Made by a program: the position numbers and the translations under genes. The notes beneath the pieces are model-generated. The model did not search any database. It saw only the letters and a program-made list of their open reading frames with translations, and had not been told where the DNA came from. From Flavobacterium lacustre (lineage in GTDB: Bacteria; Bacteroidota; Bacteroidia; Flavobacteriales; Flavobacteriaceae), in NCBI RefSeq assembly GCF_027474525.2, contig NZ_CP114882.2, positions 186,001 to 250,000 on the forward strand: a stretch of 64,000 bases of DNA. Reading direction: 5' to 3'. Shown here in pieces: positions 26,324 through 36,169 of the stretch. How positions within the stretch are numbered: the stretch's first letter is position 1; every line of letters starts with the position of its first letter.

Positions 26324-26334
26324 AAATCGATATA

Positions 26335-27879
26335 TTAAAAAGGTACATCACTATCATCATCAAGATTATTCAAATTACTTCCGAAAGCTTCATTGGCAGA
26401 AGGCAAATTTTTAGTAATAAATGAATTCTCATCTTGGTTCATGCTTGAAGGCAAGTCGTCATAACCACCACTGTAATCTTCGAGATTATCAAATTTACCC
26501 AAATTACCAATAAATTTCAATCGAACATTTTCTATACTACCATTACGGTGTTTTGCGATCATTATCTCTGCCTGACCTGCAGTTGGCGAAGCCTCATCAT
26601 CATCCCATTCGTCAATTTTATAATATTCAGGACGATATAAAAACGAAACAATATCAGCATCTTGCTCAATCGCTCCCGATTCACGAAGGTCAGAAAGCAA
26701 CGGTCTTTTACTAGAACCACGGGTCTCCACCGCACGAGATAATTGAGAAAGTGCAATAACAGGAACATTTAATTCCTTGGCTAGTGCTTTTAAGTTTCGG
26801 GAAATTGTTGAAATCTCCTGTTCTCTGTTCCCTCCGCCTTTTCCGTTTCCTCCGGCCGTCATCAATTGCAAATAATCCACAATGATAATTCGGATACCAT
26901 GTTGGGAAACCAAACGTCTGGCTTTTGCTCTCAAATCAAAAATGGATAATGAAGGTGTATCATCAATAAAAAGTGGCGCTTTTTCCAGGTTTTTGACTTT
27001 GGTACTCAATTGTTCCCACTCGTGTTTTTCTAATTTTCCTGTACGTAATTTTTCTGATGACAAGCCTGTTTCCGAAGAAATTAAACGGGTAATTAACTGA
27101 ACTGATGCCATTTCTAAAGAAAATAAAGCAACAGGCATTCCAAAATCAATAGCCATATTTCTGGCCATCGATAATACAAATGCAGTTTTCCCCATCGCTG
27201 GTCTGGCTGCAATAATGATTAAATCACTTGGCTGCCAACCAGATGTAATCTTATCTAATTTATCAAAACCAGTCGCAACACCACTCAATCCTTCCTGACC
27301 GGCAATTTCTTCAATTCGTTTTTTAGCTTGTAATACTAAACTTTGTGCCGTTTCGGAACTACGTTTAATATTTCCTTGTGTTACTTCATATAATTTTGAT
27401 TCGGCTCTATCTAATAAATCAAAAACATCTGTTGTTTCATCGTAAGATTCTTCAATAATTTCAGATGAAATACGAATCAGACTGCGTTGAATAAATTTTT
27501 GAAGAATAATTCTGGAGTGAAATTCAATGTGTGCAGAAGAAGATATTTTCTGAGTTAATTGAATTAAGTAAAAATCACCTCCAGCCAACTCCAATTTTGC
27601 ATTTTTCTTGAGTTGAGCAGAAACGGTTAATAAGTCAATGGGCTGCGTTTCTGTAAACAGTTGAACGATAGCCTCAAAAATATGTTTGTGAGCGTCTTTG
27701 TAAAAAGCATCAGGTTGTAAAATGTCGATGACATCATCTACTCCTTTTTTGTCAATCATCATCGCACCAAGTACAGCTTCTTCTAGCTCTAACACTTGGG
27801 GAGGTAACTTTCCTTTTTCAAGACTTATGATAGTCGATTTATCTACCTTCACAGGATTTATATTTCTGAAATTTTCCAT
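26335..27879 (-). CDS. dnaB: Replicative DNA helicase
   Basis: DnaB is the hexameric 5'-3' helicase that unwinds the chromosome at the replication fork. At 514 residues it has normal length. The N-terminal dimerisation domain starts near PPQVLELEEAVLGAMM. A linker leads to the RecA-like motor with Walker A (ARPAMGKTAF, about 228-237) and Walker B (IIIVDYLQLM), then LSQLSRAVETR and DLRESGAIEQDADIV. The acidic tail (DDDSDVPF) is usual. No intein is present. It is followed by its own terminator. Confidence 0.97.
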   Translation of the reverse strand: MENFRNINPVKVDKSTIISLEKGKLPPQVLELEEAVLGAMMIDKKGVDDVIDILQPDAFYKDAHKHIFEAIVQLFTETQPIDLLTVSAQLKKNAKLELAGGDFYLIQLTQKISSSAHIEFHSRIILQKFIQRSLIRISSEIIEESYDETTDVFDLLDRAESKLYEVTQGNIKRSSETAQSLVLQAKKRIEEIAGQEGLSGVATGFDKLDKITSGWQPSDLIIIAARPAMGKTAFVLSMARNMAIDFGMPVALFSLEMASVQLITRLISSETGLSSEKLRTGKLEKHEWEQLSTKVKNLEKAPLFIDDTPSLSIFDLRAKARRLVSQHGIRIIIVDYLQLMTAGGNGKGGGNREQEISTISRNLKALAKELNVPVIALSQLSRAVETRGSSKRPLLSDLRESGAIEQDADIVSFLYRPEYYKIDEWDDDEASPTAGQAEIMIAKHRNGSIENVRLKFIGNLGKFDNLEDYSGGYDDLPSSMNQDENSFITKNLPSANEAFGSNLNNLDDDSDVPF

Positions 27880-27969
27880 GGAGCGAAAGTAACAAAAATT
27901 AAAAAATTATGACCACTGAGTTATTACAAAAATTTGTTGATAAGTAACTATTTTTTGTTTATAACCCAA

Positions 27970-27999
27970 AAAAAATCCGAAACCACAAGGCTTCGGATT
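27970..27999 (-). terminator. accA terminator
   Basis: On the minus strand AATCCGAA, a ten-base loop and TTCGGATT are followed by a T-run. Confidence 0.85.
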
Positions 28000-28019
28000 G
28001 TATATAATTTTGTAAGATT

Positions 28020-28973
28020 TTATTCTTTAAAATCGCCCATTTTACAGTATTTATCCATTCTTTGAGCAACTAATTCTGTTGTTGATAAGTCTTTTAACTC
28101 ATTAAATCCTTTCATGATATATTGCTCCACTGTTTTGAATGTACTGGCTCTGTCATAATGAGCCCCACCAAGTGGTTCAGGTATAATATCATCAATTAAT
28201 TTTTGTTTTTTCATGTCAGTAGAAGTTAATTTCAAAGCTTCGGCAGCTTGTTCTTTATACTCCCAACTTTTCCATAAAATAGAAGAGCAAGATTCTGGAG
28301 AAATTACTGAATACCATGTGTTTTCAAGCATATAAACGCGATCTCCAACACCTATTCCCAAAGCTCCTCCCGATGCACCTTCACCAACAATAACAGTTAT
28401 AATAGGCACTTTTAAACGAACCATTTCAAAAATATTTCTTGCAATGGCTTCTCCTTGTCCGCGTTCTTCGGCTTCAAGTCCAGGATAAGCTCCCGGAGTA
28501 TCAACCAAAGTCAATACCGGAATTCCGAATTTCTCGGCCATTTTCATTAAACGCAATGCCTTTCTATATCCTTCAGGATTTGCCATCCCAAAGTTTCTGT
28601 ATTGACGGGTTTTAGTGTTGAATCCTTTTTGTTGACCTACAATCATAAAAGATTGTCCATCTATTTTACCTAAACCACCAATCATGGCTTTATCATCTTT
28701 AAATCCTCTGTCTCCGTGAAGTTCCAGAAAAGTATCTCCGCAAAGTGCTTTGATATGATCTAAGGTATAAGGTCTGCTTGGATGTCTTGATAATTGTACA
28801 CGTTGCCAAGCCGTCAGGTTTTTATAGATATGTCGTTTGGTTTCTTCTAGTTTCTTGTTGATTTGTTTACAAGTATTCGTCACATCAACATCTGATTCCT
28901 GACCAATAACAACACATTTTTCTAACTGTTCTTCCAGTTCTTTTATAGGAAGCTCAAAATCTAAATATTCCAT
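28020..28973 (-). CDS. accA: Acetyl-CoA carboxylase carboxyltransferase subunit alpha
   Basis: This is half of the carboxyltransferase that makes malonyl-CoA for fatty-acid synthesis, paired with AccD. It has 317 residues, typical. The N-terminal coiled coil ([13 protein letters not shown]) is followed by the crotonase-like core with [27 protein letters not shown] and [20 protein letters not shown] glycine-rich motifs ([15 protein letters not shown]). [15 protein letters not shown] is a family signature. AccD is not in the window. A -7-like CAAATATA is at 29010-29017. Confidence 0.97.
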   Translation of the reverse strand: MEYLDFELPIKELEEQLEKCVVIGQESDVDVTNTCKQINKKLEETKRHIYKNLTAWQRVQLSRHPSRPYTLDHIKALCGDTFLELHGDRGFKDDKAMIGGLGKIDGQSFMIVGQQKGFNTKTRQYRNFGMANPEGYRKALRLMKMAEKFGIPVLTLVDTPGAYPGLEAEERGQGEAIARNIFEMVRLKVPIITVIVGEGASGGALGIGVGDRVYMLENTWYSVISPESCSSILWKSWEYKEQAAEALKLTSTDMKKQKLIDDIIPEPLGGAHYDRASTFKTVEQYIMKGFNELKDLSTTELVAQRMDKYCKMGDFKE

Positions 28974-29092
28974 AGGATTTTTGCTTTATTTTTTTCTGAT
29001 TTGGAAATGCAAATATAAAATTTAAAATCGTTTGATGAGGGATATTTTCTATTTAAGTGCAAATATTACCTCTTAACCACATAAACTTCTTA

Positions 29093-29977
29093 TTACTCTT
29101 TGTCTTTTTGGTAATGTTTAATAACGCCATTGAGAATTACAGTAATTACAATTATCAGGGCTCCAATATAAAATTCTTTACTCATTTTTTCTTTTCCACC
29201 AAGGATAAAATAAGCTAAAATAATCCCATAAACCGGCTCTAAATTTGTCGTTAACATAACCGTATATGGTGATAATTTCTGCATGACTTTCACAGAAGCG
29301 GTAAATGCATAAGCGGTACAAACAGAAGCTAATATCAAAATCAATACCCAATTATTTACGGTTAAAACAAAAAAATCAAAGGAGAATTTTTGTTGGAACA
29401 AAAAGTAGAAAGTTATAAAAACAAAACCGGCTAAAAATTCATAAAAAGAAATTACCGACGGATCATGACGCTCGATTAATTTACCGTTCATTAACGTGAA
29501 TAAAACGCCTAAAATAATAGAAGTTAAAGCATAAAGCATCCCATCCAAATAATTAATTTCGACTTGCATAATGAGTGCCAATCCTGCAATAATAATTAAT
29601 CCGAAGAAAACTTCATACCAAAGCACTTTTCTGCCATAAAAAATAGGTTCCAACAAAGAGGCAAAAAAAGCTCCCAATGAAAAAACCGATAGTGTAATGG
29701 ATACATTCGAAACATGAATGGCTTTAAAGAAAAAGATCCAATGTAGGGCAATCAGCAAGCCGACAAACACTAATTTCAATAATGAGCGTACCGGAATCTG
29801 GAAGGATTTTTTTTTGAAAACAATAAAAATAGCCAGAAAAAAACCGGCAAAAAGCATTCGATACCATACCAAAGCATCTGCAGTGATTGTGATCAAAGCT
29901 CCCAAAATAGCAGTAAAACCCCAAATAAATACTATTAAATGAAGATTTAAGTAACTCTTTAAATTATCGTTTCGCAT
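29093..29977 (-). CDS. EamA/DMT family transporter
   Basis: This 294-residue inner-membrane protein has ten hydrophobic spans arranged as two EamA repeats (roughly residues 8-140 and 150-285). VFSLGAFFASLLEPIFYGRK and TTNLEPVYGIILAYFILGG are the usual repeat endings with a Glu-Pro. DMT carriers export metabolites such as amino acids or nucleosides, but the substrate is not predictable. Its start overlaps the end of the LptF/LptG-type gene by 14 bases, so the two are co-transcribed. Confidence 0.92.
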   Translation of the reverse strand: MRNDNLKSYLNLHLIVFIWGFTAILGALITITADALVWYRMLFAGFFLAIFIVFKKKSFQIPVRSLLKLVFVGLLIALHWIFFFKAIHVSNVSITLSVFSLGAFFASLLEPIFYGRKVLWYEVFFGLIIIAGLALIMQVEINYLDGMLYALTSIILGVLFTLMNGKLIERHDPSVISFYEFLAGFVFITFYFLFQQKFSFDFFVLTVNNWVLILILASVCTAYAFTASVKVMQKLSPYTVMLTTNLEPVYGIILAYFILGGKEKMSKEFYIGALIIVITVILNGVIKHYQKDKE

Positions 29978-31052
29978 TGCGCAATAAGTAAATGGCTAAA
30001 ATTCCGAAGGCTATATTAGGTAACCAAACGGCCAACATTGGAGGAATACTTGATTTTTCGGCTAATACTCCGAAGATTTTATCAAAAAAGACAAATGCAA
30101 AAGCAAGTGCAATTCCTATTGCTAAATTAGTTCCCATTCCTCCTCTTCGTTTCATAGAAGAAACTGCAACAGCAATAACTGTAAGTATAAATGCAGAAAC
30201 CGGAATACTATATTTTTTGTATAAAACAACCAAATACACATTGATATTTGAAGAACCACGACTCTTTTCTTTTTCAATAAAAGCATTTAATTTACCTAAA
30301 CTTAAAGTCTCTGCAATGTAAACTACTGGTGTTAAATCTTCTAAATCAAAAATAAATTTAGCCTTTTTTTCAGGTACTTTTTCTATTTTGTCACCCAGTT
30401 TCCCCACGGTTCTTTTCGTATAATCATAGAGTGTGTAGGTACTATCTTTTGGATTCCATTTAATTCTGCTTGCCGTTATTTTATGTACCAGTTTCTCTTC
30501 TTTAAACTTTTCTAACGAAAAATTAAATGCAGTCTTAGATTCGGTATTAAAACTATTTACATAAATAAATTCATCATCACTAATTTGTCTGTAAACATCT
30601 GTATTATCGCCCATCATAGCTTGCTTTCCATCATTCCTCAGATAAGTGTATCTAAAGCTGTTGAAACCTTCACTGGAAGCAGGAACAATAAAAAAACCCA
30701 TTAACAACACAAAAACAGATATAATAGACGCACCAATAATATAGGGTCTTAAAAAACGAGTAAAAGATATTCCGGAACTTAGAATAGCTATAATTTCGGT
30801 ATTATTTGCCAATTTAGAAGTAAACCAAATCACCGATAAAAACAGAAATATCGGAAATAGCATGTTAGCGAAATAAACTGTAAAATGATAATAATAGATA
30901 GCAATTTCAAGGAATGGAACTTTATTTTCCAACATTTTATTGATCTTCTCCGAAACATCAATAACAATTCCTATTGGGATAAACAATAACAACATAACCG
31001 CAAAAGTGGCTAAATATCGCTTAAGAATGTATTTATCTATAATTGTTAACAT
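29964..31052 (-). CDS. LptF/LptG family permease
   Basis: This is an inner-membrane part of the LptB2FG ABC complex that pulls lipopolysaccharide from the membrane to the periplasmic bridge. At 362 residues it has the YjgP/YjgQ layout: three N-terminal spans (from MLTIIDKYILKRYLATFAVM), a periplasmic beta-jellyroll-like middle (about 120-265) and three C-terminal spans ending LRNAKR. I cannot tell LptF from LptG by eye. It lies between tgt and the EamA gene, probably one operon. Confidence 0.9.
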   Translation of the reverse strand: MLTIIDKYILKRYLATFAVMLLLFIPIGIVIDVSEKINKMLENKVPFLEIAIYYYHFTVYFANMLFPIFLFLSVIWFTSKLANNTEIIAILSSGISFTRFLRPYIIGASIISVFVLLMGFFIVPASSEGFNSFRYTYLRNDGKQAMMGDNTDVYRQISDDEFIYVNSFNTESKTAFNFSLEKFKEEKLVHKITASRIKWNPKDSTYTLYDYTKRTVGKLGDKIEKVPEKKAKFIFDLEDLTPVVYIAETLSLGKLNAFIEKEKSRGSSNINVYLVVLYKKYSIPVSAFILTVIAVAVSSMKRRGGMGTNLAIGIALAFAFVFFDKIFGVLAEKSSIPPMLAVWLPNIAFGILAIYLLRNAKR

Positions 31053-31112
31053 GATTTTGGGGTGTTGGGTTCTGGTTATCAGGTCTTAAAACCTGATAGC
31101 AAAACCTAATAT

Positions 31113-32243
31113 TTATAATCTCTGACTCATATTTTTCACCATCATTTCTTTCCAAGGTCTGAAATCTCCTGCTAAGATATGTTTTCTGGCTTCACGAACC
31201 AACCACATATAAAACCCAAGATTATGAATAGTGGCAATTTGTTTCCCCAAATATTCATTGGCAGCAAACAAGTGACGTAGATATGCTTTTGTATATTCCG
31301 TGTCCACGAAAGTGATTCCCATTTCGTCTATTGGAGAAAAATCAGCTTCCCACTTTTTGTTTTTGATGTTAATAGAACCATTTGCAGTAAAAAGCATTCC
31401 GTTTCTGGCATTTCTAGTAGGCATCACACAATCGAACATATCAATTCCAAGTGCAATATTTTCGAGAATGTTTATTGGCGTCCCAACTCCCATCAAATAA
31501 CGAGGCTTGTCTTCCGGAAGAATTTCGCAAACCACTTCGGTCATCGCATACATTTCCTCGGCAGGTTCTCCAACAGAAAGTCCGCCAATGGCATTTCCCT
31601 GCTGTCCAGAATTAGCAATATATTCTGCCGATTGTCTACGTAAATCTTTATAAGTACTTCCTTGAACAATAGGAAAAAATGTTTGTTCATAACCATATTT
31701 CATTGGCACTTTATCCAAATGACTGATACAACGATCCAGCCAACGGTGTGTCATATGCATCGAGCGTTGTGCATACCGATAATCACAAGGATATGGCGTA
31801 CATTCGTCAAAAGCCATGATGATATCAGCGCCAATTGTACGTTGAATTTCCATTACATTCTCTGGCGTAAAAAAATGATACGAACCATCGATATGCGATT
31901 TGAACTTCACTCCTTCTTCCTTGATTTTTCTATTGGCCGAAAGAGAGTATACTTGATAACCTCCGGAATCAGTCAAGATATTGCGATCCCAATTCATGAA
32001 TTTGTGCAAACCACCGGCTTTTTCGAGGATTTCGGTTTGAGGGCGTAAGTATAAATGATAGGTGTTTCCCAGAATAATATCTGGATTGATATCGTCTTTT
32101 AGCTCCCGCTGATGCACTCCTTTTACAGAGGCTACGGTCCCTACAGGCATAAAAATTGGAGTTTCAATCACACCGTGATCTGTGGTAATACTTCCCGCTC
32201 TAGCTTTTGACTGCGGATCTTTTTGTAATAAATCAAACTTCAT
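31113..32243 (-). CDS. tgt: Queuine tRNA-ribosyltransferase
   Basis: This enzyme swaps guanine 34 of GUN-anticodon tRNAs for the queuosine precursor preQ1 (including tRNA-Tyr, which the window encodes). It has 376 residues. LTDSGGYQVYSL holds the general-acid Asp, and FDCVMPTRNARNG holds the nucleophile Asp and the QRI-type site. Oddly, the C-terminal zinc motif CxCxxC of canonical TGT is missing: the matching stretch, DEMGITFVDTEYTKAYLRHL, has no Cys, while the later His (TIHNLGFY) is kept. I recall this as a Bacteroidota-wide variant. A -7-like CAAAGATA lies at 32276-32283. Confidence 0.95.
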   Translation of the reverse strand: MKFDLLQKDPQSKARAGSITTDHGVIETPIFMPVGTVASVKGVHQRELKDDINPDIILGNTYHLYLRPQTEILEKAGGLHKFMNWDRNILTDSGGYQVYSLSANRKIKEEGVKFKSHIDGSYHFFTPENVMEIQRTIGADIIMAFDECTPYPCDYRYAQRSMHMTHRWLDRCISHLDKVPMKYGYEQTFFPIVQGSTYKDLRRQSAEYIANSGQQGNAIGGLSVGEPAEEMYAMTEVVCEILPEDKPRYLMGVGTPINILENIALGIDMFDCVMPTRNARNGMLFTANGSINIKNKKWEADFSPIDEMGITFVDTEYTKAYLRHLFAANEYLGKQIATIHNLGFYMWLVREARKHILAGDFRPWKEMMVKNMSQRL

Positions 32244-32283
32244 AGATACATTTTTCTCCCAACTGTTCGGGACGGCAAAGATA

Positions 32284-32658
32284 GGTTAATTTGAAAATTA
32301 GATAATTACTTAATTTAAAAATTTAATTAAGATTTGGGAATTCGCATACAATCCCGATTTTTTTAAAGAAGATAATCCATTCCCATATAACGAAAAGCAT
32401 TGCCTTTACAGCAAATTTTAAAAAAAAGCTCGTTTAAGCGATTCATTTCTTAAAAATTTTCGAACAAATACTTTATTTTTGTGTTCTCCTAATGCAATTT
32501 ATTTTTAAGTATTAGCTCTAATAAATTCTATCTAAAATGTATATTTGCCAAGCATTTGAGAGAACTAGAGTTCGTTACTTTTTTTAATTTTATAAAAGTC
32601 ATCAACCCTTTTTACTGCTTAATTGAAATGTTATTTTAATAAATAATTGCGAACAATC
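32284..32658. other. Divergent intergenic region tgt / glycosyltransferase
   Basis: No gene is seen. TATATTTG at 32540-32547 fits a -7 element for the + strand glycosyltransferase gene and would give a leader of about 105 nt. No matching -33 is clear. Confidence 0.45.
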
Positions 32659-33708
32659 ATGAGTACTTTAAAAAAAATAAATGTAGTAAGAAGAGCATTA
32701 ATGCAAGGTCTTACTAAAAACATTGGTAACACAAACTCAACAAAAAATATTAAATTAACAGATAAAACTACTATTAAAAAAGTTTTAATCAGCAGACCAA
32801 ATCAAAGGCTGGGTAATTTATTATTGATTACACCATTAATTCAAGAAGTTACAAACACTTTTCCAGGATGCAAAATTGACTTGTTCGTAAAAGGAACGAT
32901 TGCTCCTATTGTGTTTGAAAATTATGAAAACATAAATAACGTGGTTGAATTGCCTAAAAAACCTTTTAAAGAAACCCTGAATTATATTAAAGTCTGGATA
33001 AAACTAAAAAAACAACACTACGACATTGCAATTAACGTAGATAAAAATTCTTCGTCAGGGAGATTATCAGTACAATTTGCCAATGCGACCTACAAGTTTT
33101 TTGGCGAGGCAAGCGAAGATATTGAATCAAAATACAAAGATTACGAACACATTGCAAAATATCCTATCTACAACTTCAGAAGCTTTTTGACGCAGTTAGG
33201 TCTAGATAAAAACGAAAGTCCAATTCCATCTTTGGATCTCAAATTAAGCAATTCCGAAATCGCTAATGGTCAAAAATTATTAAAAGACATCGTCAACAAC
33301 GAAAAAAAGACCATTTGTATCTTTACTTATGCAACCGGTGACAAATGTTATTCAGAAACTTGGTGGGAAGTATTTTATGAAAGACTAAAAGCAGAATATC
33401 AAAATAATTATAATATCATCGAAGTTTTACCTGTTGAAAATATTTCTAAAATTGGATTTAAAGCGCCCACTTTTTACAGCAAAGATGTTCGTGAAATTGG
33501 CTCTTTAATTGCTAACAGCGTTTTATTTATTGGTGCAGATAGCGGCATCATGCATTTGTCCAGCGCTTCAAAAACGCCTACTGTCGGACTGTTTTCTAAA
33601 GATAATATCAGAAAATACGAACCTTATAACAACAATAGTGTAGCTATAAACACTAACGATTCTACAGTTGACGATTGGATTAAAGTGATAAATAAAATTC
33701 TCTCCTAG
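32659..33708 (+). CDS. Glycosyltransferase family 9 protein
   Basis: The ATG at 32659 (MSTLKKINVV) is preferred over TTG 32647, giving 349 residues. It shows the GT-B heptosyltransferase pattern: VLISRPNQRLGNLLLITPLI near residue 46 (the R-x-x-x-x-G-D/N-x-L step), then IGADSGIMHLSSASKTPTVG near 290 (G-x-D-S-G-x-x-H). Such enzymes add heptose or other sugars to LPS core or surface polysaccharide at the inner-membrane face. The actual donor is unknown. Monocistronic. Confidence 0.9.
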   Translation: MSTLKKINVVRRALMQGLTKNIGNTNSTKNIKLTDKTTIKKVLISRPNQRLGNLLLITPLIQEVTNTFPGCKIDLFVKGTIAPIVFENYENINNVVELPKKPFKETLNYIKVWIKLKKQHYDIAINVDKNSSSGRLSVQFANATYKFFGEASEDIESKYKDYEHIAKYPIYNFRSFLTQLGLDKNESPIPSLDLKLSNSEIANGQKLLKDIVNNEKKTICIFTYATGDKCYSETWWEVFYERLKAEYQNNYNIIEVLPVENISKIGFKAPTFYSKDVREIGSLIANSVLFIGADSGIMHLSSASKTPTVGLFSKDNIRKYEPYNNNSVAINTNDSTVDDWIKVINKILS

Positions 33709-33772
33709 TATTCAAAACGCATTGAAGAAACACGTTATAAAACAAAAAAACACGAAGAAATTCTGCCAGAAA

Positions 33773-35494
33773 TTATTGTAAAACTCTGTTGATTTGAGTA
33801 AAATTTTTCTCGTAGTATTTCTCTTTGGTAGACGAAATAATTACTCCGCTACTCACTGAAGAATGTATGAATTTTATTTCCCCATCACATACCTCAACTA
33901 CCATTCCGACATGGTTTATTTGTCTTCGACCATTTGTTTTAAAAAAGATTAAATCGCCTTTTTGTGCATTTTCGGTGTCAATTTTAGAACCAAAATTAGC
34001 TTGCTCAAAAGAAGATCTTGGCAACTTAATATCAAATGCACCAAAAGTAGTACACATCAAACCAGAACAATCAAAACCATTCTTTGAGGTTCCTCCGGTT
34101 CTGTATCTCGTCCCAATATTATCGGAAGCAATGCGAATTAATTGATCAACCAATTCAACGTTGCTGGTTGGTCTTATAAAACTATTTGATTCTGAGGTTT
34201 GATTTTTTTCAGTTTCTGTTTTTTCTACTATTGCATTTTCTACAGTACTATTTGGATTACGGATGGTTAATTTATAACCTACAAGTAATTTTTTGACAAT
34301 TCCTGGATTTTGCTTTTCTAATTCTTCAACAGAAATTCCATATTGTTTTGCAATACCGAATTTAGTTTCCTTCGGTAAAACTTCTCTCGTTATTACCGTA
34401 TTTAGTTCCGAAACAGCTTCTTTTGATGGAGTCGCTACAACAACTTCCGCTTTTGATGTTTCTTTTATTGAAATGGCTGGCGCTTCAATACTTTTTGCCG
34501 ATTCATTTTCTGCTAAAAAGTTTGCTTTAGTTCCTTCTTTTACTGGAATATTTATTTTTTGACCAATTTTAAGAGATCCTTTTTCTACTGTCGGATTGGC
34601 TTTATCTATAGCTGTTATTGAAATTCCATATTGTTTAGCAATGGCATATTTTGTCTGATTTTGCAACACTTCATGCACTATAATTTCCGTTTTTTCTTCG
34701 GTAATTTCTTTTTCAGGAGTTACTGTAACTGTCTCTAATTTCAGAACGTCTTTAGTTGGAGTAACTATCTTTTCAACTATCTTAACTGGTTCTTTTTCTA
34801 AAATCGGATTTGCATTGATTCCTTCTTTTGCCGGAATATTAATTTTCTGACCTATTTTAAGCGATTGCTTTTCTAATTTCGGATTAGCGTTGTACAAATC
34901 TGTAATCGAAATTCCGTATTGTTTTGCTATAGCATATTTCGTCTCATTTTGGGCGACTTCATGAATACTATTTTCAAGAACAACCTCGCTTTTAGAAACT
35001 AAAATTGGTGTCTTTAATTTTTCTTTTGAAGGAGTTGCGGTTTCTTCAACTATTTTTACTTGTTCGTTTTCTAAAACCGGATTCGCATTTTGTGGAATAG
35101 CAATCTTCTGACCCTTTTTTAATCCTGAAGTTCCTATTTTTGGATTGGCTTTATTCAAATCATCAACCGTAAGTCCGTATTGTTTCGCGATTCCAAAAAG
35201 AGTTTCTTTCGCTAAAACTTCATGTGTTCTTTCACTTTTAACTGAGGCTACCTCAACAGCATCATTCCTTTTATTTGCATTTTGAGAAGGAATCAATAAA
35301 ACGGAGTTTAGTTTTAAAACTCCTCGGCAATCTGGATTTAATTCGTAAATAACACTCGATTTTATCTTATATTTTTGTGCAATACTTGATATTGTTTCGC
35401 CTTTTGAGATGGTGTGCTTCGTATACTTTTCTTGCGCAAAAATACTTATGCTGCTAAAAAATACCATTATTAAAATTAATTTGAAATACCTCAT
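33773..35494 (-). CDS. Five-LysM NlpC/P60 (C40) peptidase
   Basis: This 573-residue exported cell-wall hydrolase has a signal peptide (MRYFKLILIMVFFSSISIFA) and then five LysM peptidoglycan-binding repeats. They start near residues 25, 88, 177, 277 and 380, each opening with an H-x-x-x-x-x-E/Q-T pattern. Low-complexity KEP/EKT linkers separate them. The NlpC/P60 domain fills the last 130 residues with NGFDCSGLM (catalytic Cys), INHVGMV (catalytic His) and FIHSS. It probably cuts stem-peptide bonds in the periplasm. The near-identical LysM repeats (KYAIAKQYGISIT appears in two) point to recent duplication. Confidence 0.92.
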   Translation of the reverse strand: MRYFKLILIMVFFSSISIFAQEKYTKHTISKGETISSIAQKYKIKSSVIYELNPDCRGVLKLNSVLLIPSQNANKRNDAVEVASVKSERTHEVLAKETLFGIAKQYGLTVDDLNKANPKIGTSGLKKGQKIAIPQNANPVLENEQVKIVEETATPSKEKLKTPILVSKSEVVLENSIHEVAQNETKYAIAKQYGISITDLYNANPKLEKQSLKIGQKINIPAKEGINANPILEKEPVKIVEKIVTPTKDVLKLETVTVTPEKEITEEKTEIIVHEVLQNQTKYAIAKQYGISITAIDKANPTVEKGSLKIGQKINIPVKEGTKANFLAENESAKSIEAPAISIKETSKAEVVVATPSKEAVSELNTVITREVLPKETKFGIAKQYGISVEELEKQNPGIVKKLLVGYKLTIRNPNSTVENAIVEKTETEKNQTSESNSFIRPTSNVELVDQLIRIASDNIGTRYRTGGTSKNGFDCSGLMCTTFGAFDIKLPRSSFEQANFGSKIDTENAQKGDLIFFKTNGRRQINHVGMVVEVCDGEIKFIHSSVSSGVIISSTKEKYYEKNFTQINRVLQ

Positions 35495-35965
35495 TCTATT
35501 TTTTTAAATTATTATTGCAAGTTTTTAATGCTAATGGTTTTCAGGATTTAATTTCTGAATCACCTAGCCCTTACCTTCTTAATTGCGATAAGAAATAAAG
35601 TTTGTAGTATTATTTCACAAAGAAATAAAAACAGGGAAATTTTTACAAAATTTGGAATTTAAGTCAATTCCAAAATATCCCGATGAAATAGTTGAATTTC
35701 TACAAAAAGCTAATTTAAGCATAAAAAATAAAAAAACCTCCTTTTCGAATGGTAATTTTTAAAAATCCGCACATAAAACTTCTCTTTTTTAGTAAAAGCT
35801 TACATAATGGACTTGAAAAATTGCAAAGGAATTGAACTCTTTTTTTTAGCTGATTGCAAAGTTCCCTTATTAAAGCCATAAGTCCAATGTTTTTAAGAAA
35901 ATTTTAGAAATAAATTATGATACTCGAGAAGGTGATGTATGCCTATATTAATTCAGAGCAAACTG

Positions 35966-36116
35966 TCCTAGCCCTGATCGCAGTGAAAAGCCTTTTTTGA
36001 AATGGTCTTGACTTTTTTCTTGACGAAAAAGAGCGACCGGAGGAAGCTCCTTTTTAGTCTTAGAAAAAGCAAGAACAGGAAAAAAGCTTGTAACGAAGAG
36101 CGGGAAATTGCTCCTA
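35966..36116. other. Structured intergenic element
   Basis: This element sits in the 675-base gap 35495-36169, which has no gene. It begins TCCTAGCCCTGATCGCAGTG and ends GAGCGGGAAATTGCTCC. Inside, TCTTGACTTTTTTCT pairs with AGAAAAAGCAAGA, and AAAAAGAGC pairs with GCTCCTTTTT across a GACCGGAGGAA loop, making a long hairpin. I recall closely similar blocks repeated in Flavobacterium intergenic regions. It could be a small RNA, a structured UTR or a mobile REP-like unit. The strand is not determined. Confidence 0.5.
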
Positions 36117-36118
36117 AA

Positions 36119-36148
36119 AAAAAGCTCCCCTTAAAAAAGAGAAGCTTT
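36119..36148 (-). terminator. Aconitase (36170) terminator
   Basis: On the minus strand AAAGCTTCTC and GGGGAGCTTT pair, with G-T wobbles, across a nine-base loop. A T-run follows. Confidence 0.75.
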
Positions 36149-36169
36149 CATGAAACTATATTGAATTAC

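Noticed and set aside
26335..27879. Intein in dnaB
   Set aside because: The Walker A region is continuous and the protein has normal length.
31077..31098. Terminator between tgt and the LptF/G gene
   Set aside because: TATCAGGT/ACCTGATA pair, but no T-run follows on the minus strand and the genes are likely co-transcribed.
30000..32000. Plus-strand frames across lptF/G and tgt
   Set aside because: They are shadows of conserved minus-strand genes.
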